64,000 nt of DNA from Karalla daura (taxonomy: Eukaryota > Chordata > Actinopteri > Chaetodontiformes > Leiognathidae). Made by a program: the position numbers and the translations under genes. The notes below the pieces were generated by a model. It worked only from the letters and a program-made list of their open reading frames with translations, was not told where the DNA came from and made no database searches. Below are positions 54,007 to 64,000 of the stretch, one piece after another (position 1 is the first letter of the stretch; each line of letters begins with the position of its first letter). The DNA lies in the NCBI GenBank assembly GCA_029224185.1, contig CM055189.1, positions 26,399,957-26,463,956 of the forward strand. The letters run 5' to 3'.

Positions 54007-55610
54007 CTGTTCTCTCCAGCCACCTCTATGGTCTGAGGTGAGATTAAACCATCTGATGGCATACTTGTTAATGTCGATGTCAGCTGCCCTCTCTGCCACT
54101 TGACTCTTGAGCACAGCCCCTACAGCACAAACAAAACGAAAAAAGTCAATGTTGTGGTCTCAGGAGTATGGATAGAATATTTTGACTTCTCACAATTCAT
54201 TCTACCATCAAACAACAAAAGAATCATCTCTGTAAAATGATCTGATATGTCTAGGTTGGCATGTCACTGGACTTCTTTTTGTTGTTTACTCCTTTCCAAT
54301 TTATCTTCATGGTAACACTGTCGGAGAATATGTGAGGTGGCCCCCATATAGAGGCCAGCACCGCCACCTGTGAACATGAGGGACCGAATTGGCAAGAGGA
54401 AAAGAAATACAAAGAAAATTCAGAGGGAGGCGAGAAAAGTCAGACAGTAAAAGATAAGAATAAATCCATACAATTCAAAACTGCATGAGGTGAAGGGTTA
54501 GTAAATACTTGCGTGTGCAGGGAACTCATTCCCTACCAGACTGCCCACTCTAAGAGTGGACCCGAAGCAGTGGGGGCTCCTGGTCTTTCAAAGAGGGGAA
54601 GCTCATTGTCGGTTTACATCATAAAATTTGTCAATTTATTTTTTGTAAATTCTGCCCTCTGTGCTTTTCAAAAAAATGGCTTGTGACCTTAGTGTACCAA
54701 GTAGGTGTCATTTCTAGGGACTTGAACAGTGCTCTCTCAATAGCCAGCAGAGCAAGGGAATGTTAAAATGATGTTAAACTGAATCAAGGAAATACTATGA
54801 GTGTGTAAAAGTAATTGTACAATTGTACAGATAAGTAATTTGGCCGAGCAAATACCAACAAATGGGTTGCGGTCTTTCGCTTGCAAAATCTACGATGGGA
54901 TGCTAAGCATCCAGGCCATCCGAGGGCCTCTATCCAATGACCATCGAGTTAAAAGGCAATGAAAAACACTATTCCATGCAGTCCCATTGAAGTGGATGGA
55001 CGGTCAGCTGTTACAGGCAAACTTATTGACCATAGACCGTAAAAGAAAACAACACTGTAAGACAAAATTTTATTGATCCCTTTGAGATGGCTCCCTCAGG
55101 GAAATATTACATTTCCAGCAGCGTATTGAAGATTATATCAAAGAGATTAAACAATGAACATTAAAATAATAATAAACAGTAAATAGACAGTTTAACTGTA
55201 AAATATAATAAACTGTAAAAAACAGTATAAAGAGTAAATATAAACAGTAGATAAACAGAATAATAATAAACAGTAAAACATAAAATATTGAGGACACCAC
55301 AATGTTTTGTAATAGCTTTTTTTTATTAGCAATGTAGTCATTAATTTGTCTGCTTGGAACCTGGAATAGAGGGAGCAAAAGCAGCAACAATTAAAACACT
55401 TGTTTTGCAGTTATGGTTACTGTGTCCACCAAAACACTCACTTTTCTTTATTTCCAGGTCCAGTTTCCTGAGGGAGTTTAAGTTCTAGGTCCAGTTCCAT
55501 TTCATGCAGATTTCTCTTTTTCCATATGATTTTGACATCTGCCAGCCCTATCTGTTTCTCAGCGTGTTTTGTGTGCAGTTTTTTCACAGCTTGTGAAGCC
55601 TGTAAAAGAA
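54007..55610 (-). pseudogene. possible multi-exon remnant, function unknown
   Basis: Three minus-strand stretches have open frames with splice-like borders. Near 55600-55450, after CTTTTACAG: ASQAVKKLHTKHAEKQIGLA and MELDLELKLPQE. Near 54366-54265, after TTCACAG: GGAGLYMGATSHILRQCY, ending in a stop. Near 54120-54010, after GTGCTGTAG: AVLKSQVAERAADIDINKYA then IRWFNLT. The basic, coiled-coil-like first piece resembles accessory proteins of Harbinger-type transposons, but I cannot name the family. Confidence 0.3.
55060..55290. repeat. LINE 3' tail-like sequence
   Basis: TTTTATTGATCCCTTTGAGA and CTCCCTCAGGGAAATATTAC are characteristic of the non-coding 3' region of RTE/Rex-type fish LINEs, followed by AATAATAAACAGT-rich sequence. 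No coding part. Confidence 0.45.
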
Positions 55611-55904
55611 CTGTCAATTAGCACAGCAGGATTCATGCATAATATGGATTTACTTTAGTTGTTAATACTCACAATGTTACCAGGGTTAGGAGAGTGTGCA
55701 GCATCCGGATGCTGTAACACAAGTTTTGTATTAGCACCACATCACTTACCTCATATCATTTATAGACCAAATAAGCACGATATTTCCACAAAATTGACAT
55801 GATATCTCATGCCTTCTGGAGTCCAGTGACGCAGTCTCCTTATCAGCTGAAGTGCATCCAGCAGCTGCATATGTGGGAAAGATCGCTGTGGATCTACGCC
55901 CATT

Positions 55905-57120
55905 GGTTTGAAGCACTTTCTCAGCCTTTGGATTGATCACAAGACACAATTCACCATTCCAGACAAGTGTGTGTGTGAGTGTGTGTGTCCATGTTGAATA
56001 CAACAAAAAGTTTGTACACTGGACGAGAAATAAGCTTTTTTGGTTGTTTTTTTCATTTATTTTGTGGTGTGGTGGGGGCCACTTTTGGGCCCTCCCAGAA
56101 TTCATAGAGTAATTGGTGCAGGGTCCCTGGCTCCCTGGGTCCCTAAGCTCTGGGATGGGTGCCTGTCTTTCTCCCATTCATTTCTGGAGCAATACTTCTG
56201 GTTGGGGCCCTGGCAGGGACCTTCTCTGGGATGGGTGCCTGTGTTTTCATTAATTTCAGATGCAGTTCCTCTGGCAGGGCCCTTAGTGGCGCAAAAGTAG
56301 CATTTCCTGTGCATTTCCTCTGGTGAGGCCTCATTTCTAGGCTCCCTAGAAAGCTACAGCAGTGTATTGAACCAAGGTTCTCATAACAATGGCTGACAAT
56401 GGCTGACTGCAGTCTGGCCTTGTCTGTCAGCAGAGGTCGTTTGACCATAAGCTTTTTCACTGCTGAAACACAAAAAGACCACAAGTTTCTACAATTCTTT
56501 AAATTAGATGGAAGTTTCTATGTAATTCTATGGCGAGGAAGTGTATGTTTGTTTGAGAGGTCCAGTTTTACTTATTCATTCTTACAGGAAAAAACACAAT
56601 CGTGTAAGTGCTAAACATTTGGTTCTAAGGAGACAGCATTTGCACCTGGAATAGAAACACACCACCATGCAGGGGAGGGTCTCAGGTACTTCCTGATGGA
56701 ATTTGATGTCTGTACTATGAAAAGTGAGGCCACAGTCGCGAGTAGAAGTGTAGACTTTAAATTTGATCGCAGTGGACAGAAAATGCATTGCGGCTTGTGG
56801 AGAGAAGAGGGTGCATCGGGCTGACTCTGAGGCTCGCTGTTTACATTTTATAATGCACACAGGTTTGTGGCACACATCGCATGAAAGAGCACAAATCTTC
56901 CTACAAAAGTAGAAAAAAGAATTTGCCTACTGCTTAGGGTGTGCTGGGAGCAGCATGTAAAGAGAAAATGAGAGCTGATTTTTCAGTGATCCCACACTGA
57001 CAGTTGGTCTCTCTCCACTCTAGTGGAGGTGACAATGCCAAACCTACAGTCTGGATGAAAAACGATTCAACATCCTGTCAGGTACAGCCAGAAAGTTTCC
57101 CTGTGTTTTGAGGCTTAAAC
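55905..57120 (+). repeat. unclassified dispersed repeat Q, copy 3 (interrupted)
   Basis: Landmarks of 26566-27480 recur in order: GCACTTTCTCAGCCTTTGGATTG (55912), GACCACAAGTTTCT (56478), GCTAAACATTTGG, GAGGCCACAGTCGCGAGTAG, GATCGCAGTGG, GGAGAGAAGAGG, AGAGCTGATTTTTCAG, TGACAGTTGGTCTCTC, and a GGATGAAAAACGATTCAA block. About 400 bp of foreign, internally repetitive sequence (GGGATGGGTGCCTGT twice) interrupts it at about 56000-56395. Confidence 0.7.
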
Positions 57121-57394
57121 TAGGTTTCTACGTCAACGTATGGCTTCACATTGGCATTTTTTAAAATTTCCCTCTCTCCCCCTAGGTGGCATTGTCGCGA
57201 CAACAAATTCTTGCCAAGCTTTCAAAGAACTTCATTACTGTTGGGGTGAGTCCATTGGGACGATAGTGAGTTGGGCCACTGTGTTTTTCTCACTGAGGGG
57301 TACAATTGCAGTTGACTTGAAGCAGATGTGGGGGGGCCCAGATCGAACATGTTCAATATGCATTGACTGTTCACATTTATTACTATCGTAAAGT

Positions 57395-57523
57395 GCAATA
57401 GGTTGACCGAAAGTGTCCCCGATTTTGAGAGAAAAAAATGCAGAGAGAGGGAGAGAGAGACACCCCACCCCCCAGGCTGGGTGTCCCCGATTTAGGAGAT
57501 CAAAATATGGTCACCCTACTGTG
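57395..57523 (-). mobile_element. GGGTGACCATATTTTGA-type MITE end
   Basis: Minus strand reads TAGGGTGACCATATTTTGAT then CTCCTAAATCGGGGACAC, a common fish repeat terminus, preceded (plus strand) by a TGTCCCCGATTTTGAGAG copy and a GA-rich run. The opposite-strand relative is at 18573-18640. Confidence 0.45.
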
Positions 57524-57529
57524 CAGTCT

Positions 57530-58800
57530 CAGTCTCAGTAAGGGCTTGGCCAGCCCAGGTGCTGCCTGCACCAGGTAGGCTGATTGGGCTCAGCAAGCGA
57601 GCTGAGTTTGACAATCAGCCCACCATAAAACCAGTGCGATGGCTGTGCTTGGAGGAAGGAGAGGCCACAGAGAGGAGCAGGAGAAAGCTCCTGAGGTTTG
57701 TGAAGCACTTCACCAATAAAAGTTAACCATCTTCTGAGCAGTGCTTCTCAACAACTTTCACAACCTTTCAAAACTTTTTTATACACACAAACACAGCCTT
57801 CTCTAGTTTTTCCGAAGGCCGATGTGCAGTGTCTGTGGTAGATGGATAGGGTGTCAAGCTGGAGGGTTGAGTCTGGGACGGTGTGAGCCAGGTCTCTGTG
57901 AAAATGAAAATGCATCATTCCTTCTTTTTCATGCTGGATTGTAGTCCTGGTTCTCAACATCCATGTTGTTATCCAGGGAGCTTGCGTTCACCAGCGACAG
58001 ACGTGGTAGTGTTGGTTGTGTGGGTGCCCCCTCTTGCCTCTCTTCCTTTGACACTCTGCTTGTCTGACGTGCTGCTCCTGTTACCACTACTGCCTTGAAG
58101 AAAGTCTTCTGGTGGACTTTGGCAATATCGAGAAGTTCATTTCTGCTGTAACTTAGTGTATGTGAAACACATTAACGAGACAAACACAAATAATAATAAG
58201 TCACGTTGGTTTCAGGAGAGGATAGCAAACACATTAAACACGGTGGGTGCTATGTTGGAACATCTAGGGTCTTGATTAAAAATCGATTGAACAATTATTG
58301 GTACTTTTTAACACTGCATGGCCAATCCTACAACTGATAGGAGATGGCAGGTTGTGTCTGAAATAGTATAGAACAGAACTGAATAGAATATGTCTTAATT
58401 ACTCAAAGGGGAGATATTTATTTTCAACATTGTGGCATGAGTAAATGCCTTTCAGTGTTGGATCTGGGTACTTCTCTCACTTCTAGGTCTTTGCTTTGTT
58501 TCTAGTGACTGTTACAGACCTGAAAGTTTCAGCTAGCAAATCCATATTGGTGCAGTAAATAAAATTGAATTGCAATGGATCGCATTATCAATTTAATCCA
58601 TTACAGTATCTGGCAGGTTCAACGTAGACACAGTATACCTTGACATGGTTTTGACAAGTCGGCCATTGCCAAATGTTGCATAAAAGTATCAACAAGAACA
58701 AACATTAAGCATGGGCATCTCTTGATCTCATCCAGTCCTGTTAAAAACAATTCAGTCTTGATCCGTATCTTTAAGTTGCTTTAATTCAGTTTTTTAAAAC
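57530..58800. other. spacer between TTYH3 and MAD1L1
   Basis: No gene recognised; short open frames only. Confidence 0.45.
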
Positions 58801-58801
58801 A

Positions 58802-61383
58802 TTTATTCCAGGCTGAATATCATTACCACAGTTTGAACATGTACATCATTATAATCTTAGTTAGACCATCAGAAAATAAAAACAGCCATAGAAAAACATT
58901 GTTTGTCAGTCACATCTGGAAAGAAGTACATTTGAAGTCCTGCAGTGTGTCACATATTCGCATATGTCACGCACATACATCACATTTTTCCCCTTATCAA
59001 AAACAAACCTTTTGAGGACCGACTACAGACTGCCTTGCTCAGGAATTCAGATACATCTTTCAGTCAGATGTGTAGACAACACTGGAATAGTTTTATTAAA
59101 ACATTGCAAGACTGTCATTCACAATTAATAAAGAGAAGAAAAACACTGCTCTTGCCTTCAGCCTCCTACAAAACAGCTAGCAATTATTTGATCTTTAAAG
59201 TTAGACTTTTTACAAGACAGAGAAAAATAAAAAAGAGTGAATGAAGAGTGTTGTAAGAGTTTAAAAACATTATGAAAGGCCATGATCAGTGACTAGTCCC
59301 ACAGATCTTTATATCGTTTGCATCGGTAGTGCAAAAAAACCTATAACACTGTCAAGTACTAGACCATAGGTAGCATTGTTACCATAAAATTGATATTTTT
59401 TCTCTTGTAAAATCACGTATGTAAGATTGTCTCGCTAGTACGAGAAGTGGTTGTTGATTAATAAGAACTTATTAAAATGCTGTACAGGTCAGGTGGAGGG
59501 TGTTTGGATGAGAGGGCTTTGCCCTCTCGGCTAATCACTAGACGGGAGCTTGCTACCTGTGAGATTATCAGATGGTCTTCAGAGTGAGTTCCCAGCTGCG
59601 GGATGCACTGAAGCTCTAAAGATGAATGTAAACGGGACGAGTAGTTAAAAGACGGGAGTTAGAAAGAAGTTGGGCGGAACGTGTGTGTGTGTGCATGAGC
59701 AGCATACGAGGCGTCATGGAGAAATGAATCAGACTAGACAGACTGGCTTTTGCTTGCTGCCAGTCAGACACGCTGATCACAGCACATAATAACACTTAAG
59801 AGAGAACTAGTCAGTCGCGCTGCAGTGATATCACACACACAGGTTCACGACGATAGTGTTTATACACTGTACAGAGAGTTCTAAGACTGTGGGGGAGGAA
59901 CCGCTCACAGTGTCCCAGGTGAAGGTGAACAGGTGAACTTCTCCCATGACTTGTGCTTGTGGGTAGAAAAACTTGAAATGTAAAACCAAACAACGACGAG
60001 GGGCCACAGCATGGTCCAACACGACCGACGACCACGAAATAAAAGCATAGGGAGAAGAACAGTATTGAAGGAAAAATCAAAATAACCAAGTTGGTCACAG
60101 TATAACATCCCGACTTTCAGCTTACAATAAAAACATAAAAACAACCTCCCTCCTTGATTTCAATTCACAATTTCATACAACATTATTTATCAGGGACTCG
60201 TTTTCGTTAGGCTTTCCGTCACAGCTTCCGTGGAGAACCGTTTTGTTTTCCAAACGTTTTTTTTAATCTTCCTCATCTCATCCCTGAACAAAAGAAAAAG
60301 ATGAAAAACCTTCCCAGCTCCTCCTCAGTCACGATCGCCTTCTTGACCGGCTTACGTAGCACCTAGTGAATGTGTAGCTGCGATTCTCAGTGAGTCTCAT
60401 TTGACGTCCGTCCTTCGTTTTTTCTTCTTTCAAGTCTTTCTCAATCCCTTGTTATTTACAACCAGAGGGTTTTCTCCTCGGGTGACACACCTGGAGGCAT
60501 CAGGAGGAGGGGACAGCATCGTGGGTCGCTCATGATTAAGACTTTTTTTTTGGCACTGGTTGAGCCTTCTTATGACGCTGTCTCGCTCCAGTTTTCACAT
60601 TTCAAAGCAGTTTATCCACCACAGAGTTCATATTCAAAAATGCCACATGTACTGTATGTGCATTTACACAAACATGGAGACTTGGACACTTTTCAAGCTC
60701 AATATTTAAATCAGACAACGATGGCAAGATAGAGGGAATGCGAACATGTCGGCCCTGTTTCCATCTAAACATGGCTTTCTGATTCACTGGCTTATAATTT
60801 ATATATATATGTGCCTGTCTATGAGTGTATGTATTTGTATGAAATACAGCAAGAATTCCCATGATAAACACGTAGCACACCACATTTACCAGTAATGATT
60901 TGACAATCTACTTCTCATTAAATCTATTTACAGCTCTGTACAGCGTGTGCGTGTGTGTGTGTGTGTGCGTGCGTGTGTGTGTGGTGTGTAAAGTCTAGGT
61001 GTGTAGTCTGGATTTAAGATTGTTGAGAGAGTGAGTGGTGTGAGTGGCCGTCTCCACTGGAGGGTAGTGAATGGATTCCAGGGGAGGTGAAGTGGAGATG
61101 AAGGTGGAGCCAAGGCGCTTTAACTGCTGTGCATTCTAGGTAATGTGCGCTAATCCATCATACAGTAGACTTGCTGATTTTGTGGTTGGTTGATGTGGTG
61201 AGTGAGGGGGCAGCCCCATGGCTGTTTCTGCTGCAGCACAGGCTGCGGGCGTGGACAGGCAGGTCCTGTCTATATATTAAAATGCACTCTGTGTTCCAGC
61301 TCTGGTAGGGTGGATTTGGGTCTTGTCGGTGGTGAGAACTGGAATGTGGTAGTGCTGGGGTCAGACCAGGCTCAGTCTGGCCT
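58802..61383 (-). other. ttyh3: probable TTYH3 3' UTR
   Basis: Repeat-poor sequence following the TTYH3 stop. Minus-strand AATAAA signals occur at 59092-59097 and 58802-58807; mammalian TTYH3 also has a long 3' UTR. A GT-rich microsatellite lies at about 60949-60984. The extent is inferred from the absence of transposon remnants and the poly(A) signals. Confidence 0.45.
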
Positions 61384-63121
61384 CTAGTGGACTGAGGACT
61401 GTGGTCTGGCAGTGGGGTGAGGCCGACTGGCAGGGTCCAGTTGATCGTTGGGAACGGAGCGTCGGTTCTGGTCAGGTCGGTTAGTGGCCAGGTACTTAGC
61501 TCTCATACTGGAGGTGTACTGAAGACAAGGAGCAGGAGGAGGCAGAGGATGCAAGGAGAAGTGCAGCAGGAGAGGGGAAAATGTTGGAAAAGAGGACAAC
61601 GACCATAAGACAAGAAAAGGAAGATATTTGTGGATTACGATCGGCCCTTCTTTACATAAAAGAAAAAGGCTAATGAAGAAAACAGCCGTACAATTCAAAA
61701 TGTCAGTAAAATCAGGAGGTGTAATTGGATAAGAGAGAGAGAGACATGGAGAGAAAGATAGATAGATGGATATGGAAAGATGTGTGAAGCTAAGAATAGA
61801 ATTATGGCAGAAATACGTTGACCAGTCATTTGGACAGCCGGGAGTTTGATTACAACAGTCTTCGCTTCTAATCAGCTCATTAGATCTGGATGAGGTTACT
61901 GTCGACTAAGCAATGGGATTAATCATGTCAGTAGTTTGCAGTTAGTGCTCTAGTTCTGATGTCGTAAGTTAGCCTTGTATGAGTTAGTGGTCTCTCGTGA
62001 GCGGCTAGCCCGTGACCAAGGGTCTCTGGTGTCACTGCTGCGGGGTCAGGTAAGCTCGGATGGCCAGGGAACAGCCCTGCCTGACAACAGCGGATCTGTC
62101 ACTCAGGTGCCTGCCGTTGGACAGTGGAGGTGGGTAACGTGTGTTCTGGTGACTTTAATGGTGAAGGGTGAAGGGGGCACAGAAAAAGAGGACACCGACA
62201 AGAAAATGCACACACAGACACAGTGTGGGATCAGGGAGGAGCAGGGACTTAAGAGGTTTGGGCTTGATTTTACTTAAAGTTGTGTTTTTTAAGCTTCTCC
62301 TATGAGGAAATCCTAAAAAGTAATAGTGCTAGGTTTACATCCTCACCTTTGCCAGTCCCCACTATTTTAGCCCCATATCTACTGTATGTAGTTGAACAAT
62401 GATATATGAACACTGAATGGTACAACATCTACCACTACAGACGCAAAAGCACCATGGCAAAGCCACAGCAATCACCCCGCTTGTGAGATTGATGTACCAC
62501 ATATTTCACAGCATTATGTGCAAAATATTCTATGAGGTTGTGGCAATGACTACACGGGCTACATGTTTTCCTCACAGGGAACTGACAGCCACAGAGAAAC
62601 CGAGCAGACTTATCACATCAGAACGAGACGACAACTGTGTCTTGCGTGAACACTTTGGAGGCTCCTTTCGAGGAGAGCCCCACTTTTGACGCACGTACAA
62701 ATCCCGACAACAGCAGGCTTCTTTTCAGACTTCTTGTTATCCCAGGCTGCCAAAATGACCTTCATCCAGACAGTCCATGACCAAAGTCTACTTTAAGCAC
62801 AGTACACTTGCAGTGGTGTAGGGATAGGGAGCTACCTTCCAATATCCACACGAGCATGCTTTAAAAGCAACAGGCATGTACAGATCTACATTCATTGAAC
62901 AATGTTCTTTGGTTGCATTCTAAAAATACAAAATGATGGTGTCTTGGTTGTTTCTGTTGTTTTGGATCCTTCCCAGCTGCGCTATGGGTATTGGAAGATA
63001 GTGGGGGGGGGGGGGGGGGGTATGTTCTAGAAAGAGTGCACTTACAGAGGGTGGAGGGGACTCCCTGCCAATCAGAGGGGTGTTCTCACACCGAGGGTTC
63101 TGAAAGTTTGCGTTCTGGCTC
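61384..63121 (-). CDS. ttyh3: TTYH3 (tweety homologue 3), last two coding exons
   Basis: Tweety family polytopic membrane protein, described as a calcium- or volume-linked anion channel component. Only the cytoplasmic C-terminus is here. Exon 63121-63046 (acceptor AATGCAG, donor TCT|GTAAGT) encodes SQNANFQNPRCENTPLIGRE then SPPPS. Exon 61518-61384 (acceptor GTCTTCAG) encodes YTSSMRAKYLATNRPDQNRR through PQSSVH and the stop TAG. The first exon and the YTSSMRAKYLAT start agree residue for residue with human TTYH3; the final about 30 residues are fish-specific and longer. The PPxY ubiquitin-ligase (NEDD4-type) docking motif PPSY is split by the intron. Upstream exons are outside the window; the first base completes a codon, probably Met (AT|G). 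Confidence 0.92.
61519..63045 (-). other. ttyh3: TTYH3 last intron
   Basis: 1.5 kb intron. An 18-G run (63003-63020) is a C18 run in the transcript starting 25 nt after the 5' splice site. No other gene recognised. Confidence 0.8.
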
Positions 63122-64000
63122 CTGCATTATAGAATAAGAGGTTACTGCATGTGATAACCCTGCCACTGGCACTCAGCACCTAGTGAAGCTGTTTTTGATC
63201 TATGGCCTGCTCGTGATTACAGTTGTCTAAGGTCAGGAGCTCGGGCTTTGTGGCAACATTTATCTAGAGGGATACCTCTGCCACTGTCCAATACAGTTTA
63301 GGTTCTTTCTTGACAATCCACAAAATTAACTATTGTATAAATGTTAAGTTAATACTACTGCCTAGCCTTCTCCGACATATCAGTCTGCTGCAAATCACAT
63401 AATTTGTTTCATAGGATCATGTCCGGTCCTTTGTGGCAGACTCAGGTCAGATTCCACTGCCATGGTGATGTAAAGACTGCTCATGTAATTTATGCAATGG
63501 TAGGTATGTCTAAAAGTCAATATGAGCAACATCCACTGTAAGGAAGTACTTGTCTCAGGAAAGTCTCACATGGCTTCGGTGCTGATCAATACTGGCTACA
63601 GTGGAGAATGAATCCCAACTGTATGTTTTAGAATACAGTCATCAGTATTGTGAATGTAAAGTGTGTAAAAGCTTTACATTGATCCTAATGACCCAAAACT
63701 TGACTTGACTTTCATAATAAATGATCTGTCTGCTTTCTTTGTTTTGTTCCTCTCTTCTGCAGCAAATACCACATAGTACCTGATATTGGCAGCAAGCTAA
63801 GGTAGGAGCGAGCTGTGGCAGAAAATGATTAAAACACATGTCTCTCCTGTATTTTATATTCATAGCAAGCCATCCTGTTGCAACCTGAGGCAAGCCGACT
63901 GAGATAACTTTAGCCACCATGAATGCAAACCTGAGTTCTCTGTCAAGGTTTTGGTGGACTGAGACAGACAAGCTGGCAGATACAGCAGGCAGCCATTTTC
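63122..64000 (-). other. ttyh3: TTYH3 intron to window edge
   Basis: No sequence matching the preceding conserved TTYH3 segment (SNAPVTEYM) was found here, so that intron is longer than 880 bp. The open frame at 63971-63642 has no splice support. Confidence 0.55.

Noticed and set aside
63642..63971. 109-codon minus-strand open frame as an extra TTYH3 exon
   Set aside because: Does not contain the expected TTYH3 sequence and lacks fitting splice borders.

Overview
This window looks like nuclear DNA of a teleost fish. It holds spliced vertebrate genes with long AT-rich introns, many dinucleotide microsatellites, and a dense mix of fish-type transposon remnants (Tc1, hAT, Harbinger, pogo-like, L2/Rex-like LINEs, Ty3/gypsy). 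No bacterial operon, CRISPR array, tRNA or rRNA gene was recognised. I found no convincing new biological system; the value is in three reconstructed genes and the repeat layers between them.

Genes. (1) ELFN1, plus strand, coding 8165-16100 in four exons: a synaptic leucine-rich-repeat/fibronectin-III membrane protein ending in a PP1-binding tail. (2) MAD1L1, minus strand, coding 51469 down to 30121 in 17 coding exons. The exons join in frame to 719 residues (human protein 718) and carry the MAD2-binding motif, the RLK motif and the C-terminal domain of the spindle-checkpoint protein MAD1. (3) TTYH3, minus strand, only its last two coding exons (63121-63046 and 61518-61384); the rest lies beyond the right edge. 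ELFN1 and MAD1L1 are convergent neighbours, as in human 7p22.3. TTYH3 is in the same human region but about 0.4 Mb away and, as I recall, in the other orientation relative to MAD1L1, so local order has been rearranged.

Layout. 1-8.1 kb: LINE fragments, a broken THAP zinc-finger fragment, a hAT-like repeat and a three-part microsatellite. 8.2-16.5 kb: ELFN1; its third intron holds a TIR-less Tc1 copy lying inside Ty3/gypsy remnants, plus a hAT MITE. 16.5-29.9 kb: intergenic repeats (foldback element, second hAT MITE, possible hAT with nested LINE and Harbinger, an unclassified ~0.9 kb repeat, a pogo-like MITE containing another MITE). 29.9-52.0 kb: MAD1L1, with a two-state pentanucleotide satellite, a ~320 bp TC tract and several transposon remnants in introns. 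52-58.8 kb: spacer with further copies of the unclassified repeat. 58.8-63.1 kb: TTYH3 3' end and probable long 3' UTR.

The genes do not form a pathway: ELFN1 is synaptic, MAD1L1 acts at kinetochores and nuclear pores, and TTYH3 is a membrane protein. Their adjacency is conserved synteny. Gene models rest on reading splice sites and on remembered family sequences; no alignment could be run.
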